Assembly (NCBI GenBank): GCA_026315105.1
Contig: CM048755.1
Coordinates: forward strand, 214,818,333 to 214,882,332
Direction: 5' to 3'
Length of the DNA: 64,000 bases
DNA from: Locusta migratoria
Lineage: Eukaryota > Arthropoda > Insecta > Orthoptera > Acrididae
The notes below the pieces were generated by a model. That model searched no databases, was not told where the DNA came from, and saw nothing but the letters and a program-made list of their open reading frames with translations. This document shows positions 22,322 to 33,617 of the stretch, in pieces. Made by a program: the position numbers and the translations under genes. Each line of letters opens with the position of its first letter. Position 1 is the first letter of the stretch.

Positions 22322-22575
22322 CTTCTGAAAATACAGGGCGAGTTGGTACAGTGGTTACCACACTGGACTTGCATTCTGGAGGAAGAAGTCCAGATTCAGG
22401 TTTTCCATGATTTCCTAAATCGCTCCAGGCGAATGACAGAATGGTTCATTTAAAAGGGCACACCTATTACCTTTCCTATCCTGATCAAAACTGTCCTAGC
22501 GTGTGTTCTGACTCAAGTGACCGCGCTGCTGGCGGGACGTTAACACAAATATTTGTCCTTCGTTCTTCCTCCAAG
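22322..22575 (+). mobile_element. SINE-C copy, head-to-head with previous
   Basis: Head GGGCGAGTTGGTACAGTGG with GGACTTGCATTC, then TTTTCCATGATTTCCTAAA, CGCTCCAGGCGAATG, TGGTTCATTTAAAAGGGCAC, and tail GCTGGCGGGACGTTAACAC. The A box is degenerate and the B box weak. Only about 30 bp separate it from the inverted copy. Confidence 0.78.
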
Positions 22576-22995
22576 AACTGATTTTTCTACCAGCCTTATA
22601 TAATAAGATCGAATTCTTTGATCAATTTTTAACTTCCCTCTCCTACAGTTCTAGGTTTGATTTTGTGTAAACACTCTGATGTCTGAGAAATACATGCTAT
22701 TATAATTTTTCGGTGGTTGTTACATTTCTCCCAACATTTAACAGCAATTCTGCTTAAATACAACGCCACAAGCCTGTAGGTATAATAAGAAATTACTAAT
22801 TTTATGTGCAAAATATAATAATTGAAAGTCCAGGTTGGAATTAATAATATAGTAATAAGGACAGTTTACAACTCACCGCGAAGACGTAGCGACGAGATGC
22901 GACAGGCACATACAAAAGACATCTTATGTGCGGGTTTTTTCATACTGGATGTCTATGGAAAAAGATCCAAACTTTTTCAGGTCTATGTCGTATTG
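22576..22995. other. unassigned sequence
   Basis: No supported feature before the duplicated segment. Confidence 0.4.
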
Positions 22996-23431
22996 GAGCA
23001 GTATCTACGAAAGTTGCTCATAAAGATTACTGTAAACAATTACAAACTTTAATGCTTATCTTTATGTTACAGTTAACTTCCGATACGATAAAAAATAATG
23101 TCAAATGAATCCTACGCTGACAAATCATAATCCGTTTATTAGAAGCACTACATTTTTTTCTTTTATCAAACTGGGTACAATATTTGACTGGTTTTAAGTA
23201 AAAAATTTAGCAAAAATGGCAGAAGGATGTAATAATTTCAAACAATTTCAGAGAAATTCTATCTCTCTTATTGATTAAAATCTAGCACAGCTTGTCCAAT
23301 AAGATGGGATCGCAATAACGTTCACTGTTAGCTATTACCGAAGAAAGGTAATAAAAAAACTGTCAATTAGATTCCATAAATCTCTGAAGCAAAGTTTTAT
23401 TGTTTTATGAATATGTAAAATCCAATACTGA
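22996..23431 (+). repeat. direct duplication, copy 1
   Basis: Matches 24218-24654 in the same direction along its whole length, from ACGAAAGTTGCTC to AATCCAATACTGA, with scattered substitutions and 1-base indels. I estimate about 90% identity by eye. No terminal repeats or retroelement motifs, so it looks like a local segmental duplication, though an unknown dispersed repeat inserted twice would look the same. Confidence 0.85.
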
Positions 23432-24217
23432 CAAGGAAAGTACATGGGCTCCAACAAACATATGTGTATGAACGTTTGGTTACAGGATCTCTACGTACAC
23501 CTCAATGTGCTGGTGGGTGTCGTTTTTCTGCAAAGCTCTCTAGATAGCACTGTAGATGTAATTGTAGACGCCATACGTAGATATCTGAACTATAACTTAT
23601 GTAATAATCATCGTAGATGTTCTCTAGCGAATTGTCATCAAAAGCCGTGATGATAGTTGCAACTTTAACCTCTTCCCGAAAGACTGTTGTATTCACTGAT
23701 TCACTGCCACCGCTTCCATCGCCTCTTCTCGCACTTACCGTAGCACTACCGCGTGCAATGAGTTGTTCGTCATTATCATCCCTATTATCACTATTATGAG
23801 TTTGTAACAACAGTATCTAACTTATGATCATATTTCTGTACCATAACAGATAAGAGAAAGCATGCAAATGATTCATCTTCTACACTAATACCATCTTCAC
23901 GAAGAATGGTTCTTCGTAACTTATCTCAACCAATCGCAATACTTTAGCAGAATTGATTATCAATCGCCGCTCCAACTGACGCTTCACCACACAAATGTCA
24001 CAAAACGCAACTTCGGAGGCACACTGCCCCGTCCCTACTGGCGAACCGACAGGTCAAAGTGCAATGTGGCAAGGCACACGCAGAGGCCTCTAACGGACGA
24101 CTGCAGAGTTTTGCAGATGCGGGAGTGTCACTGGTGCAATAAAGGATATTTACATTATCTCTCGTACGATTTTGATGTTTATGTGTTTGTTCGAGCCCAA
24201 GTACTTTCCTTGTGAGT
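23432..24217. other. unassigned sequence between duplicated segments
   Basis: Includes a 102-codon minus frame (23502-23810) rich in D, S and E, with no recognised domain. An antisense splice-donor-like GGTAAGTG near 23738 is not enough to call an exon. Confidence 0.4.
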
Positions 24218-24654
24218 AAGCATTATTTACGAAAGTTGCTCGAAAAGATTACTGTAAACAATTACAAACTTAATGCTAATATTGATGGTATTGTTAACTT
24301 CCGATACGGTAAAAAAATAATGTCAAATGAATCATACGCTGACAAATCACAATCCGTTCATTAGAAGCACTACATCTTTTTTTCTTTTCTCAAACTAGGT
24401 ACAATATTTGACTGGTTTTAAGTAAAAATTTAGCAAAAATGGTAGAAGAATGTAATAATTTCAGACAATTTCGAGAAATTCTATCTCTGTTATTGATTAA
24501 AATCTAGCACAGCTTGTCCAGTAAGATGGGATCGCAATAACGTTCACTGTTAGTTATTACCGAAGAAAGGTAATAAAAAAAACTGTCAAGTAGATTCCAT
24601 AAATATCTGAAACAATATGTTATTGTTTTATGAATATGTAAAATCCAATACTGA
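24218..24654 (+). repeat. direct duplication, copy 2
   Basis: Second copy of 22996-23431. Ends 128 bp upstream of the exon at 24783, so it lies in the upstream intron of the host gene. Confidence 0.85.
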
Positions 24655-24782
24655 GACGTATTAAACGAGTAAATGTTTCCAAACTTTTCTCGTTTTAAAC
24701 AGTAGTTTCTAATATTATACATTTACGATATCCAACTGCTGTGATTGCAGATTGATTGAGAGTGTTGTGTTGCGGCCCGCAG

Positions 24783-24951
24783 GTCTGCCAACTGCACGCT
24801 GGGTGTGGGGGAGAACCGCGTGACGGTGGTGGTGGAGGTCCCGGGTTCGGCGCCCGCCGTCTACACTCTGCAGCTGCAGCGGCGGCCGGCCAGCTTCGGG
24901 GAGCCGCCTTACCACCCGGAGCGAAACTACTCCGTCTGCGCTCTGCGTCAG
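24783..24951 (+). CDS. internal exon of a host gene, cadherin-like domain
   Basis: A 169-bp exon, strongly GC-rich against an AT-rich background. Acceptor GCCCGCAG ends at 24782; donor GTACTG starts at 24952. One base completes a split codon, then 56 open codons end exactly at the donor. The protein starts SANCTLGVGENRVTVVVEV, continues with AVYTLQLQRRPASFGE and ends NYSVCALRQ. The G-x-N-x-V-x-V pattern followed by YTLxLxRR fits the cadherin-like beta-sandwich fold (Pfam cadherin-like type), and Cys near the end is suggestive of CPED1-like proteins (cadherin-like and PC-esterase domain). That identity is an inference. A nearer acceptor-like TTGCAG at 24750 is ruled out because the frame then meets TGA at 24757. 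The remaining exons are not in this window as far as I can see. Confidence 0.7.
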
Positions 24952-26466
24952 GTACTGCTGATTACATAGTCCATCAATCTCCTGCACTGCCAAACTACTT
25001 AACTAGGGAGCCAACGCTGTAAAAGAGACTGAAACTGTTTTCTTTATAAATTTTCCATTTTGTGAAGCAAGAGCAGAAAAATAATGTTAACCATGCAAGC
25101 TATGCAAGTTTGAGAGCCTTGTCACTCAGTTATTAGTGGTAGTACAGTTGATAAGAAACCTCTGGAAGAAATTACAGTTTAGCTACTTCAGTTGTTGCCC
25201 AGAGTGTAGTGATTGTAGGACGAAGATTTCATATACAATTCGACAGAGTGTTAGAAATTATTTCAAACTCAGTGAGATAGTAGTACGGACAAGAACACAG
25301 TAAACAGATTCAGTAAACATTGGTTTTGAAATGGTAATCTTAAAGCTATGATTACCTGTTCGTCTTTGATATTGTAAAACGTCACTCTTCTGATGTAAAA
25401 GTTTTAATATATCTTCAAGTTTGCATTATACAGGTAAAGTTTATTGGGCATTTTTATCTTGTTTTGGTTTATTTTCCACCTCTCAAAATATATAAAATTT
25501 TTACTGCCTTATGTCCAAAATAAGCAATCATGAATCACTCTATTGATGTTTAACGGACATGGTGGCCAATCCATTTATAAATTTAAAAAATATTAAACGA
25601 ATCAAATTCGGATATTCGTTTGTTACATCTCGTTAATTTCTCATCTTTTGTTATTCAATATGTGAACTACAAAGAGTATTGCAAGTCAACTGAGGACAAA
25701 CATTCCGAGCTGCTTTAATTCACTGCTCCCCTACCGTCCTAAACACATTATATTACTCAGCTTAACATCAATACGATGTAGTACGGAAAAAAAATACTTC
25801 CTTCAATTGCTATTTTTGCTGTTAATTTTGCTGCAGAAACAATTTATCTTATATGTACTGACGAAACTGCCTCACTTATGATGAGAATGAAAGTGATTTT
25901 GTTAGACGGAGGACGCTTCACGTTTAATTATGTAAGATATGATTATTCGCGTATTTATTATCAAGGATAGTTCTTTTGAATTTTCTTGAGATGCTGATCA
26001 CTTCATAACATGTTTCGCAATTGTATCGTAAGACATAGTTTGCTGGGTTTCGCATAAAACTCATTAAGAAAAGTGCATGACAACACTAATCAGATTTAGA
26101 GACTTACGTAACACCACTTGAAACGCACTTCCTTAGTAAAGTGAGCAAGATTTGTTAGCAGTTATTCAACTTTAATTAAGCCCATAATTTGCCGACTGCA
26201 AGTCATCCACTTCATTTGGAGCTTGAGTTACAAGTTGTAAATTAAGGTGCTTGCTGAACTTTCCTTCTCTGTTTGTCATGCCTTTATGTTTAGTTCTCGG
26301 TTCTCCTGTTCTATATCAGTGGAAGTCGTAAGAATTGGAGCCGACATTCTTAACAAACTCAGGATAACAATTCTAACATTTTGTAGACATTATGTACATA
26401 TGTGTAGAGTATGGTTATTATTTTTCGCGGAGTATGAGACCGCAAGTGTTTTTATTCTTCGTCTTT
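24952..26466 (+). other. probable intron of the host gene
   Basis: Begins with the GT donor. AT-rich throughout, with no second exon, no SINE and no LINE motif. It is one of the cleaner stretches in the window. Confidence 0.5.
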
Positions 26467-26467
26467 C

Positions 26468-26664
26468 ACCGCGGCGGAACGGCCGAGCGCATTGAGGCGG
26501 TATGCTGCGATGCGCGAGGCCGTTCCCCGTCGGGGGTTCGAATCCCCCCTCGGGCCAGGATGTTTGTGCTGTTTTTAGTATAAGGTAGTTCATAAGTAGT
26601 TTGTATGTTTAGGGACTGATGACCCCGCAGTTAAGTCCCATACGCTTCACAAACATTTGAACAT
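26468..26664 (+). mobile_element. SINE-A copy
   Basis: Near-consensus: A box GGCGGAACGGCCGAGCG, B box GTCGGGGGTTCGAATCCCC, core to TTAAGTCCCATACGC and end ACAAACATTTGAAC. Flanked on both sides by TTCTTC/TTTC-rich sequence that may hide the TSD. Confidence 0.9.
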
Positions 26665-26991
26665 TTCTTCTTCTTTCTTTCAGAAAACATATTTTATCAT
26701 TGAAATTTGTGTATGCCATTTAAGTTTTTTTTTTTTTCTAATCAGTGTAATGCATAAACCACATATGTATTTCTAGCTGTGTGTGAGGAAGATAAATATG
26801 ATTGCCACTTACACTTTCATTCCAGCACCTGTGTCTATCATGTATAGTGCAACCTCTACGCACATTCATCATAGATTTAAAAAATCAACAGAATGAAGCG
26901 TCATCAAGAATGTCCCATATGACAAATTTGCTGAGAGAATATTGCGAAAGCATAAGATAAGGCTGTAGGAGCGCATATAACAGCACTTAAG

Positions 26992-27187
26992 CCGGCCGCA
27001 GTGGCCGAGCGGTCTGCAGCGCTCCAGTCAGAGTCTGCACGGCCGCTACGGTCGGGGGTTCGAACCCCCCCTCGGGCATGGATGTTTGCGTCGTCTTTAG
27101 TGTAAGGTAGTTCATAAGTAGTTTGTAAGTTTATGGACTGATGACCCCGCAGTTAAGTTCCTTAAGCTTAACAAATATTTCAACATT
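26992..27187 (+). mobile_element. SINE-A copy, near-consensus
   Basis: Starts GCCGGCCGCAGTGGCCGAGC, with the extra GCTCCAGTCAGAGTCTGCAC segment between boxes that marks one SINE-A subtype. B box GGGTTCGAACCCCCC. One of the least decayed copies, so probably young. TSD not clear. Confidence 0.92.
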
Positions 27188-27383
27188 TGTACAGCCACAA
27201 TCATTTCTGTATCATAATACTTTTTCGCATACATATGCTGTATTGCAGTGCATCTAAGAAATTCATACTGAATTTACTTAAATTTTAGGCTGTAGTTTAA
27301 GTAAACGAATGAAAAGTTCATTATTTTATAAGCATCTAATATTCTGTAGTGAATTAATCTTCCTACTGATAACCCAGATCGCG

Positions 27384-27590
27384 CAGGAATGGCTGTACGG
27401 TCTTGGGCCTCACGTTACGGATTTCGCAGGCGTTCGCGTCGGAGGTTCGAATCCTCGCTCGGGATTGTGTGTGTTTGCCTGTAGGGTGGGGTGGGGTGTT
27501 TTTTGTTTTGTCCTTGGTATAAGTTATTTTAAGTAGTTTGTATGTCGAGGGACCGATTAACAGAGTAGTTCACTTCCTTAGACTTACGTA
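27384..27590 (+). mobile_element. SINE-A copy, divergent
   Basis: The A box is poorly kept (GAATGGCTGTACGGTC), the B box good (GGAGGTTCGAATCC). The link carries an inserted GT- and GGGGT-rich run of about 40 bp, and the core ends with a damaged GACCGATTAAC. Confidence 0.78.
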
Positions 27591-27998
27591 TTAACCGAGC
27601 AATTTCGTTCTCCGTATTGTGACGCCGACGAGAGTTCATAAAACATCCCATTCCAGTATTGTCGATATAAACCCAAGCTCTGTAAATGTGTCTGACATAA
27701 ACAGACGATCTACTTCATTTCAGTACTGAATCGTAGAGGTGTATATATCTAAACTCCTAATTTCCCAAACTGTCCGTAGTATATCTCTGACCTTATCTTC
27801 ACGTATCACAGCATTATATTTAGATGGTACCGTACTGAAATATCTTAGATTCTCCATCATTTAGCCAAGATTTGTACAATGCTTTAAGAAGCTTGAGATT
27901 TGCAGACGTTGCACCGCACTAACAACGAATTTTCCCCTGTATTCTATTTTTGCCGAAACAACTGGTTGAAATGGCGCTACTTTTGTCCCGGAAGCAAT
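27591..27998. other. unassigned sequence
   Basis: About 400 bp, no recognised motif. Confidence 0.4.
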
Positions 27999-28010
27999 GC
28001 AGACGTGTCA

Positions 28011-28166
28011 AATGTTCAAATGTTTGTTAATCTTAAGGACTTATGAACTTCCTTATACTAAAGACGACACAAACATCCATGCCCGAAGGGGATTCGAACC
28101 CCCGACCGTAGCGGTCGTGCAGACTGTGACTGGCGCGCCGTAGACCGCTCGGCCACTGCGGCCGGC
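28011..28166 (-). mobile_element. SINE-A copy with internal deletion, 12-bp TSD
   Basis: Head near-consensus, but about 50 bp of the core around the GACTGATGACC word are missing. Perfect TSD GCAGACGTGTCA at 27999-28010 and 28167-28178. Confidence 0.92.
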
Positions 28167-28179
28167 GCAGACGTGTCAC

Positions 28180-28970
28180 TCGGCGGCCATTATTACTTTT
28201 GGGGATGAATCGTAAGCTGTCGCTGGCAGCTGTTCCATGAAGAAATTGCAGTTCTCATCTCGAGGCAACACTTGTGATAGACGCTTACGCTGTCAGCTCT
28301 TGCCCCACACTCTGTGGCTTCCTGACGTCACGACGCTCACATCTGTTTCCTACCATCTCATTAGCAGCGAGCAAGTTTTCCTGTCGGTGCAAATAAATGG
28401 AATTGCGCAGACATTTAGAGGGTTATAATTAGGTCAATGGATTTTTGTGACGACATTTGCAAGAAAACACGAAAAAGAAAGACGGGTATACCACTGAAAA
28501 TAACTGTAACGACGATGCTCACTGTAACGATCATCTGCGTCTACGTAGATTTTACAGGTACTATTTCACAATTGCTGCAAAATACTTTTCGAACACTGGA
28601 CCACGGGATGTTCAGTTGTGGTGATATATCTTGGCACATGCGTCCACCATTGTCAACAACTGTAAAACTGAAATAGTAGCTTCTTCGAGACTTTCTGCTG
28701 GATCTACAGTCCACCTCTCCGTGGAGCAATTCCGAATCTTGTTCCATCAACTTCCTGTGTGCCTCTTCGTATTCCTGTGATTCATGGGTACCCGCGAAGA
28801 GCAGATGCATTATTTCTGTTGTTTTGACACAACAGGTTTACTATTAAAGGCTTTATCACCTTATCCTTAACCATTTTGATTATCTGTAACTGTAACACAC
28901 AAATAACCTTTTCTTTCAACCCTATGCCTTCGAACAAGTACTGACGCTTAATCGTAAGTCATGGCACTGA
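28180..28970. other. unassigned; possible transposase HTH relic
   Basis: A minus frame at 28541-28810 contains ISPQLNIPWSSVRKVFC, which resembles a helix-turn-helix of mariner-type transposases (IPxSSV pattern). No catalytic region or terminal repeats are visible, so I do not call an element. Confidence 0.3.
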
Positions 28971-28980
28971 CACTGGTAAC

Positions 28981-29172
28981 GTTCACATTTTTGTACAGCT
29001 ATGGGACCAAACTGCAGTCGTCATCAGTACATAGATTTACAAACTACTTCAACTTATACTAAAGACAACACACACACACACCCATGCCCAAGGGAGGACG
29101 CGAACCTGTGACGGGGAAAGTCACGCACTCCGCAGCAAGGCGCCTTAGAGCGCACGGCCATTTTCGCGCGGT
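28981..29172 (-). mobile_element. SINE-A copy with 10-bp TSD
   Basis: Complete minus-strand copy with a CA-rich link. Direct repeat CACTGGTAAC at 28971-28980 and 29173-29182. Confidence 0.88.
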
Positions 29173-29519
29173 CACTGGTAACAACGCACTACCTGCAGCG
29201 CGCTGTCCGAACATTGTTCTAATGAAGTTGGGTACCCATACAGTTTTCTGCTTACACTGGGTCCAGAAGTCAAGGTTTAACTAAATTAATCGGAAATTTG
29301 TACGGCTTGTCTGCTTAGGGTGTTGAGAAATAATTCCAACAGCTTAACTTCCTGTTTATGCTATATCTGGATCCAACGTGATCCCGCTTTACGCGAGTCG
29401 TTACCTTAATCGCTTCGGTATAATTATATTCCAATACCATTACACTATAAGTTGCACAGCCCTACCGAAAAAATGCGAATAAAATCCTTCTACATGATTA
29501 ATATTTCTTCGATAACGTT

Positions 29520-29715
29520 AGCCGCCCGGGAGTAGCCGAGCGGTCTGGAGCGCCACGTTGATGATCGCGCCGCTTCCCGCCTCGGAGGTTTGAATCCTCC
29601 CTCGGGCATGGGTGGTTGTGCTGTCTTTAGTGTAAGTTAGTACATAAGTAGTTTGCAAGTTTATGGGACTAATGATCCCACAGTTAAGTCCCTTAAGCTT
29701 AACACACATTTTAAC
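29520..29715 (+). mobile_element. SINE-A copy
   Basis: Head GGAGTAGCCGAGCGGTCTGG, B box GGAGGTTTGAATCCTCC, core to GTTAAGTCCCTTAAGC, then directly a long T/C-rich tract. Confidence 0.9.
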
Positions 29716-29762
29716 TTTTTTTTCTTTCTTTCTTTCTTTTTTTTTTTTTCTTTCTTTTTTTT
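29716..29762. repeat. T-rich (TTTC) tract
   Basis: T-rich with regular C, lying between two head-to-tail SINE-A copies. It may be the tail of the first copy. Confidence 0.9.
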
Positions 29763-29763
29763 C

Positions 29764-29925
29764 GCCTTGCTGCAGAGGGCGCGACTGGTCCCCGTCGGAG
29801 GTTTAAGTCCTCCCACGGGCATGTGTGTGTGTGTTGTCCTTAACGTAAGTTAGTTTAAGTAGTTTGTAAGTTTAGGGAGAGATGACCACTGCATTTAGGT
29901 CCCATAGCTTTACAAGCAATTGTAC
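29764..29925 (+). mobile_element. SINE-A copy, 5' truncated
   Basis: Starts at GCCTTGCTGCAGAGGGCG, after the A box. B box GGAGGTTTAAGTCC is mutated. Core complete, with GACCACTGCATTTAGGTCCC typical of a second SINE-A subtype. Confidence 0.85.
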
Positions 29926-31290
29926 ACTATTTCGGCATTTAATAAAATAGATATTTCTATGTCTTCCATTTACCGTAGATAGACGCTAGCTATTCATCCT
30001 TCTTCAAACATCCACAACGTCAGCTTGGATATCAGTTACCTTTTTATCAAGTAAAATTTTATTACGATCGCATCAACCATCATACTCAGAAGTTGCTAAC
30101 TGCTAAATCGTAATGATAACTTTTTAAAGACTAGTAATATGTTATAGTGGAGTTTACTCCAATGTAAATGTTTACGAGTGTTGATTACAACATATAGTCT
30201 GTCATGAGACACACATTTAGCCTAAGAATACAGCGTCTAGGATCCTTACCGATTTTTTTTTATTAAGAGTTAGATATCACATCGACTGAAATGCTTACAT
30301 AAAATCGAAGTTGGTAGATTAGCATAACCAGTTCAAGTCAATCTAATCTGAAGGCTGCTGACAAAATAAGAGAAGAATTCCCAGAAAGGGCAAGGACTTC
30401 CTGGTCACAGGGTTGCACAACTGCGAGATGTACCCTCAAGGTCTCTCACGGGAGCTCCTGCCGCTCCTTGCACTGACTGTCCACCCCCGTACTACCAAAC
30501 CCAGTGGAGTAGAAAATACCAGAGGCCCTCCGATCACGACGCTTTACTGGCACATCTACCCCCATTGCAAGTCAGCACACGGCGCGCGATACTTTATTAA
30601 CACTAACCCTCCTCTCCCTTGGCGCTCAGAGCATGAATTTTTATTCACGTCGCCCCACCACTCCAGAAAAACATGTGGTTATATTATATTTGGAATTCAC
30701 TCGTAATACGGATATAACAAACCAACTTTTCTGTAAACCTTGTTCATCTTGGAAACTATTTGGAGTCGCTCTGCGCGTGGCGGTGATATATCACCTTCAT
30801 TCTCCCACCCTCCCCAGGCGCTTGCTACTCCGCTACCCACACCCCTACCAGCTTTTATAACTGGAGCAATTGTCTGGGATGAACCAGATGAGCTCTGTGT
30901 ACCATACAGTGGGAACCAAGCCGCTAGAGGTCTCACGCTGTACTGATAAGACTAGGTAATGTTTTATAATAATTTAACTTACAATTACGTTATTTCATCT
31001 CTGTTCGCTGGACTGAGTTGCTCATCGTCTTACAAGACGTAATAAATATAGAAACGCAGAACTTGGATAGGACAATGAAGAAACAATTGCAAGGAATTAC
31101 ACACGAACACACACACACACACACACACATCTATCTTGAAAGCAGGCTGGCGAGTGAATGCCACGAGATTTCTCTGCCAGCAACGGACCTCTCTCCTGCC
31201 TCAAAGTTTCCAGTGTGACCATCTGCCTTCGATAACATACTCGCATTCAAAAAATCCCCTTCTCCCCTGCCACGCCAGATAGCAACGTCT
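29926..31290. other. unassigned sequence, GC-richer in 30400-30950
   Basis: No recognised domain. The middle block has fewer AT runs and short frames on both strands (for example 30413-30706), perhaps a decayed LTR or other repeat. A (CA)n run lies at about 31108-31129. Confidence 0.4.
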
Positions 31291-31291
31291 G

Positions 31292-31296
<5 letters not shown>

Positions 31297-31339
<43 letters not shown>
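31297..31339. repeat. poly-A tract
   Basis: 43 A residues abutting the tail end of the minus-strand SINE-A at 31340. In SINE orientation it is a poly-T tail. Confidence 0.97.
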
Positions 31340-31343
<4 letters not shown>

Positions 31344-31679
31344 GTAGAGTTTATGGGACTTAAACTACGGTGTCATCAGTACCTGAACTTACAAACTAAT
31401 TATGAACTAGCTTATACTAAAGACGACATAAACATCCATTCCCGAGGGGAAATCCGAACCCCTACCGCAGCGGCCTTGCGGACCGTGACGGGCACGCCGC
31501 AGATCGCTTTATTTATTTTTATTTTTTTTTCCAGGTAGATCTATGCTTTGCGGTCGTTGTTTAGGTTGATTGTTCGTTGAATCTTTGGCTCAGATTTTTT
31601 ATTACTGAGAGCGTTTAGCCCCCTGACTGGGCGCGCTGAGCCACGGTGCCCGGCAATCCGCTCGGCCACCGCGGCCGGC
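31340..31679 (-). mobile_element. SINE-A split by a SINE-D
   Basis: Core and B box (CCCGAGGGGAAATCCGAACC) occupy 31340-31508. The A-box end (CTCGGCCACCGCGGCCGGC) resumes after the SINE-D at 31653-31679. Confidence 0.87.
31509..31652 (-). mobile_element. SINE-D nested in SINE-A
   Basis: A fourth SINE type. On the minus strand it has GTGGCTCAGCGCGC at the head, GCTAAACGCTCTCAGTAAT, a short A run, TCTGAGCCAAAGATTCAACG and ACAACGACCGCA, then an A-rich tail. Imperfect 10-bp repeat GCAGATCGCT (31499-31508) and GCAATCCGCT (31653-31662) marks the insertion. The second copy is at 58723-58862. Confidence 0.75.
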
Positions 31680-32590
31680 TCTGTAAGTCACAAAGGATGC
31701 TCTGCAACGGGGAAAAACAATATACCTGCCCAAGCACAGCTAGCGTCAACAATGGCAGGAATCTATGCTTGGTAATGTGCAAGATGTAGGCTGAAAAATT
31801 CTTATGAATCTAGGTTAGTACGAATAGTAATTCCAATAAATTGTCAAATGTCACTGTGTATTCCTTAGTGTTTTGTGGATGCAGCACAGGATTTCTATAG
31901 ATTTTCATTCCCCTTTGATTACAGATACCAGACACTCCTCTAATATAACGTGAGAAGGAGTTGCATTCCAATTCCTTTTATCTTATGTCCTCCATTAAAA
32001 GTTAAACATTTACCAGAGGTCATTCCTTTACCCAATTACGCCGTAATCCTGGTTTTAAAATATCGACAATATATTTCCTTAAAATTTAAAGTGTTTGACG
32101 TTAATATTTAAAATGAAATAATTTTTTCTGATCCTCAAGTATCATCAGAACTGTATCAGCTCCAGAAATATCAAATTTATGATCCTTTTATTGTAGATAA
32201 AACACAATAAGTTATATCAGTTAAATTTTTTCCTTCAACATTCGAAGGACCAATATGTAAGTACAGACTACGTCAAATATCTGAACAAAACTCATAAAAA
32301 CTTAACAGCTCACAGTTACGAAAATGCTACTGTGTCCATCTAATATTAATGCGCGAGAACAAAAATTTAAATACCGATTTTCAATATTAATTACGCAATG
32401 AAGATCTGTGAAACGTATACATTTATAAAGCTGCTTTGCCATCGATATGTACGAAAGAAAAATCACGTGTGTCGCAGCCACAAGAAGTGGTAACATGAAG
32501 TAGATGTTTCCATATCTAAATTATAATGTTTCCTTTTCTACCACGCATTAAAATCCCCAACTATCTTAACAGGTGATTGTCAAAAATATT
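31680..32590. other. unassigned sequence
   Basis: About 900 bp, AT-rich, nothing recognised. Confidence 0.4.
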
Positions 32591-32594
32591 CTAA

Positions 32595-33617
32595 AATGCC
32601 AAAGAAACTGGTATACCTGTCCAGTATCGTGTAGTGCCCCCGCCACCACGCCGAAGTACCATAATACGACGTGGCATGGGCTCGAATAAAGTCTGAAGTG
32701 GCGCAGGAGGGAACTGACACCATGCATCCTTCAGGACTGTCCATAAATCCGTAAGAGTCAGAGTGGTAGGATATCTTTTCTGAAGACGTTGCAAGGCGTC
32801 TAAGAGATACCTCAATAATGTTAATATCTGGGAAGTTTGGTGGCCAGCGGAGGTATTTAAACTCCGAAGAGTTTTCCTGGAGCCCACTCTGTAGCTATTA
32901 CGGACTTTTGAAGTGCCGCATTGTCCCGCTGGAATTGCCCAACTCTGTCGAGGTGCACAATGGACGTGGATAGATGCAGATGATCAGCCAGGATGCGTCC
33001 GTACGCGTCACCTGTTAGAGCCGTATCTAGACGTATCAGAGGTCCCATATCACTCCAACTGCACACGCCCCACACTGTTTCAAGGCCTCTATCAGCTTGG
33101 ACATCTCCTACTGACATTCAAGGTCCATGCATTCATGAGGTTGCCTCCATACCCGTATATGTATATCCTATTGATATAACTGTAGACGAGGCTCTTCAGA
33201 CCAGGCATCATGTTTCCAGTCATGTCGGTGTTGACGGGCCGTGGCGAGGCGTAAAGCGTTGTGTCGCGCAGTCAGCAAGGAGACACGAATGAGCCTTTGG
33301 CTTCGAAATCCCATATCAATGATGTTTTGCTGAAAAGTTCGCACGCTCACACTTGTTGCTGGCTCAGCACTGAAATCCGAAGCAATCTTCAGAAGGTTTG
33401 CACTTCCGTCACGTTGGACGATTCTCTTCGGTCCTCATTGGTTTGGTTATTGCAGAATCTTTTTTTCCGGCCGCAGAGATGTCGGAGATATGATTCTCGA
33501 CATCCACGGAGCACAAGTGAATTGGTCGTACGGGAAAATCCCAGCTCATCGCTACCTCGCAGATGCTGTGTCTCATCTCTCGAGCGCCGACAATAACACC
33601 ATGTTCAAACTCACTTC
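32595..33617 (-). mobile_element. Tc1-like transposon with decayed transposase
   Basis: Minus-strand frames give a nearly full-length DDE transposase. They read VRTFQQNIIDMGFRSQRL and TARHNALRLATARQHRHDW (DNA-binding half), DAWSEEPRLQLYQ (first acidic position, usual SDES changed to SEEP), CSWSDMGPLIRLDTALTGD, GQFQRDNAAL (second Asp) and FPDINIIE (Glu). The C-terminus has PRRIMVLRRGGGGTTRYW. Frameshifts and stops occur throughout. The left end carries CCAAAGAAACTGGTATACC, terminal-repeat-like. At 33617 the element stops abruptly at a LINE 3' region, so its 5' end is missing. Confidence 0.8.

Noticed and set aside
23502..23810. 102-codon minus frame rich in D, S and E, with a donor-like GGTAAGTG
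   Set aside because: No domain, no acceptor in a sensible position, and lies between duplicated intronic segments.
24715..25022. 88- and 92-codon frames over the host exon in other frames or strand
   Set aside because: They are shadows of a GC-rich exon. The spliced frame with AG/GT boundaries explains the composition better.
26470..26560. Possible tRNA genes at the SINE-A heads (also 13091, 26992, 29520)
   Set aside because: Each is followed by the same SINE core and several have TSDs around the whole unit.
28541..28810. Helix-turn-helix transposase fragment
   Set aside because: A single IPxSSV-like motif without a catalytic domain or terminal repeats is not enough.
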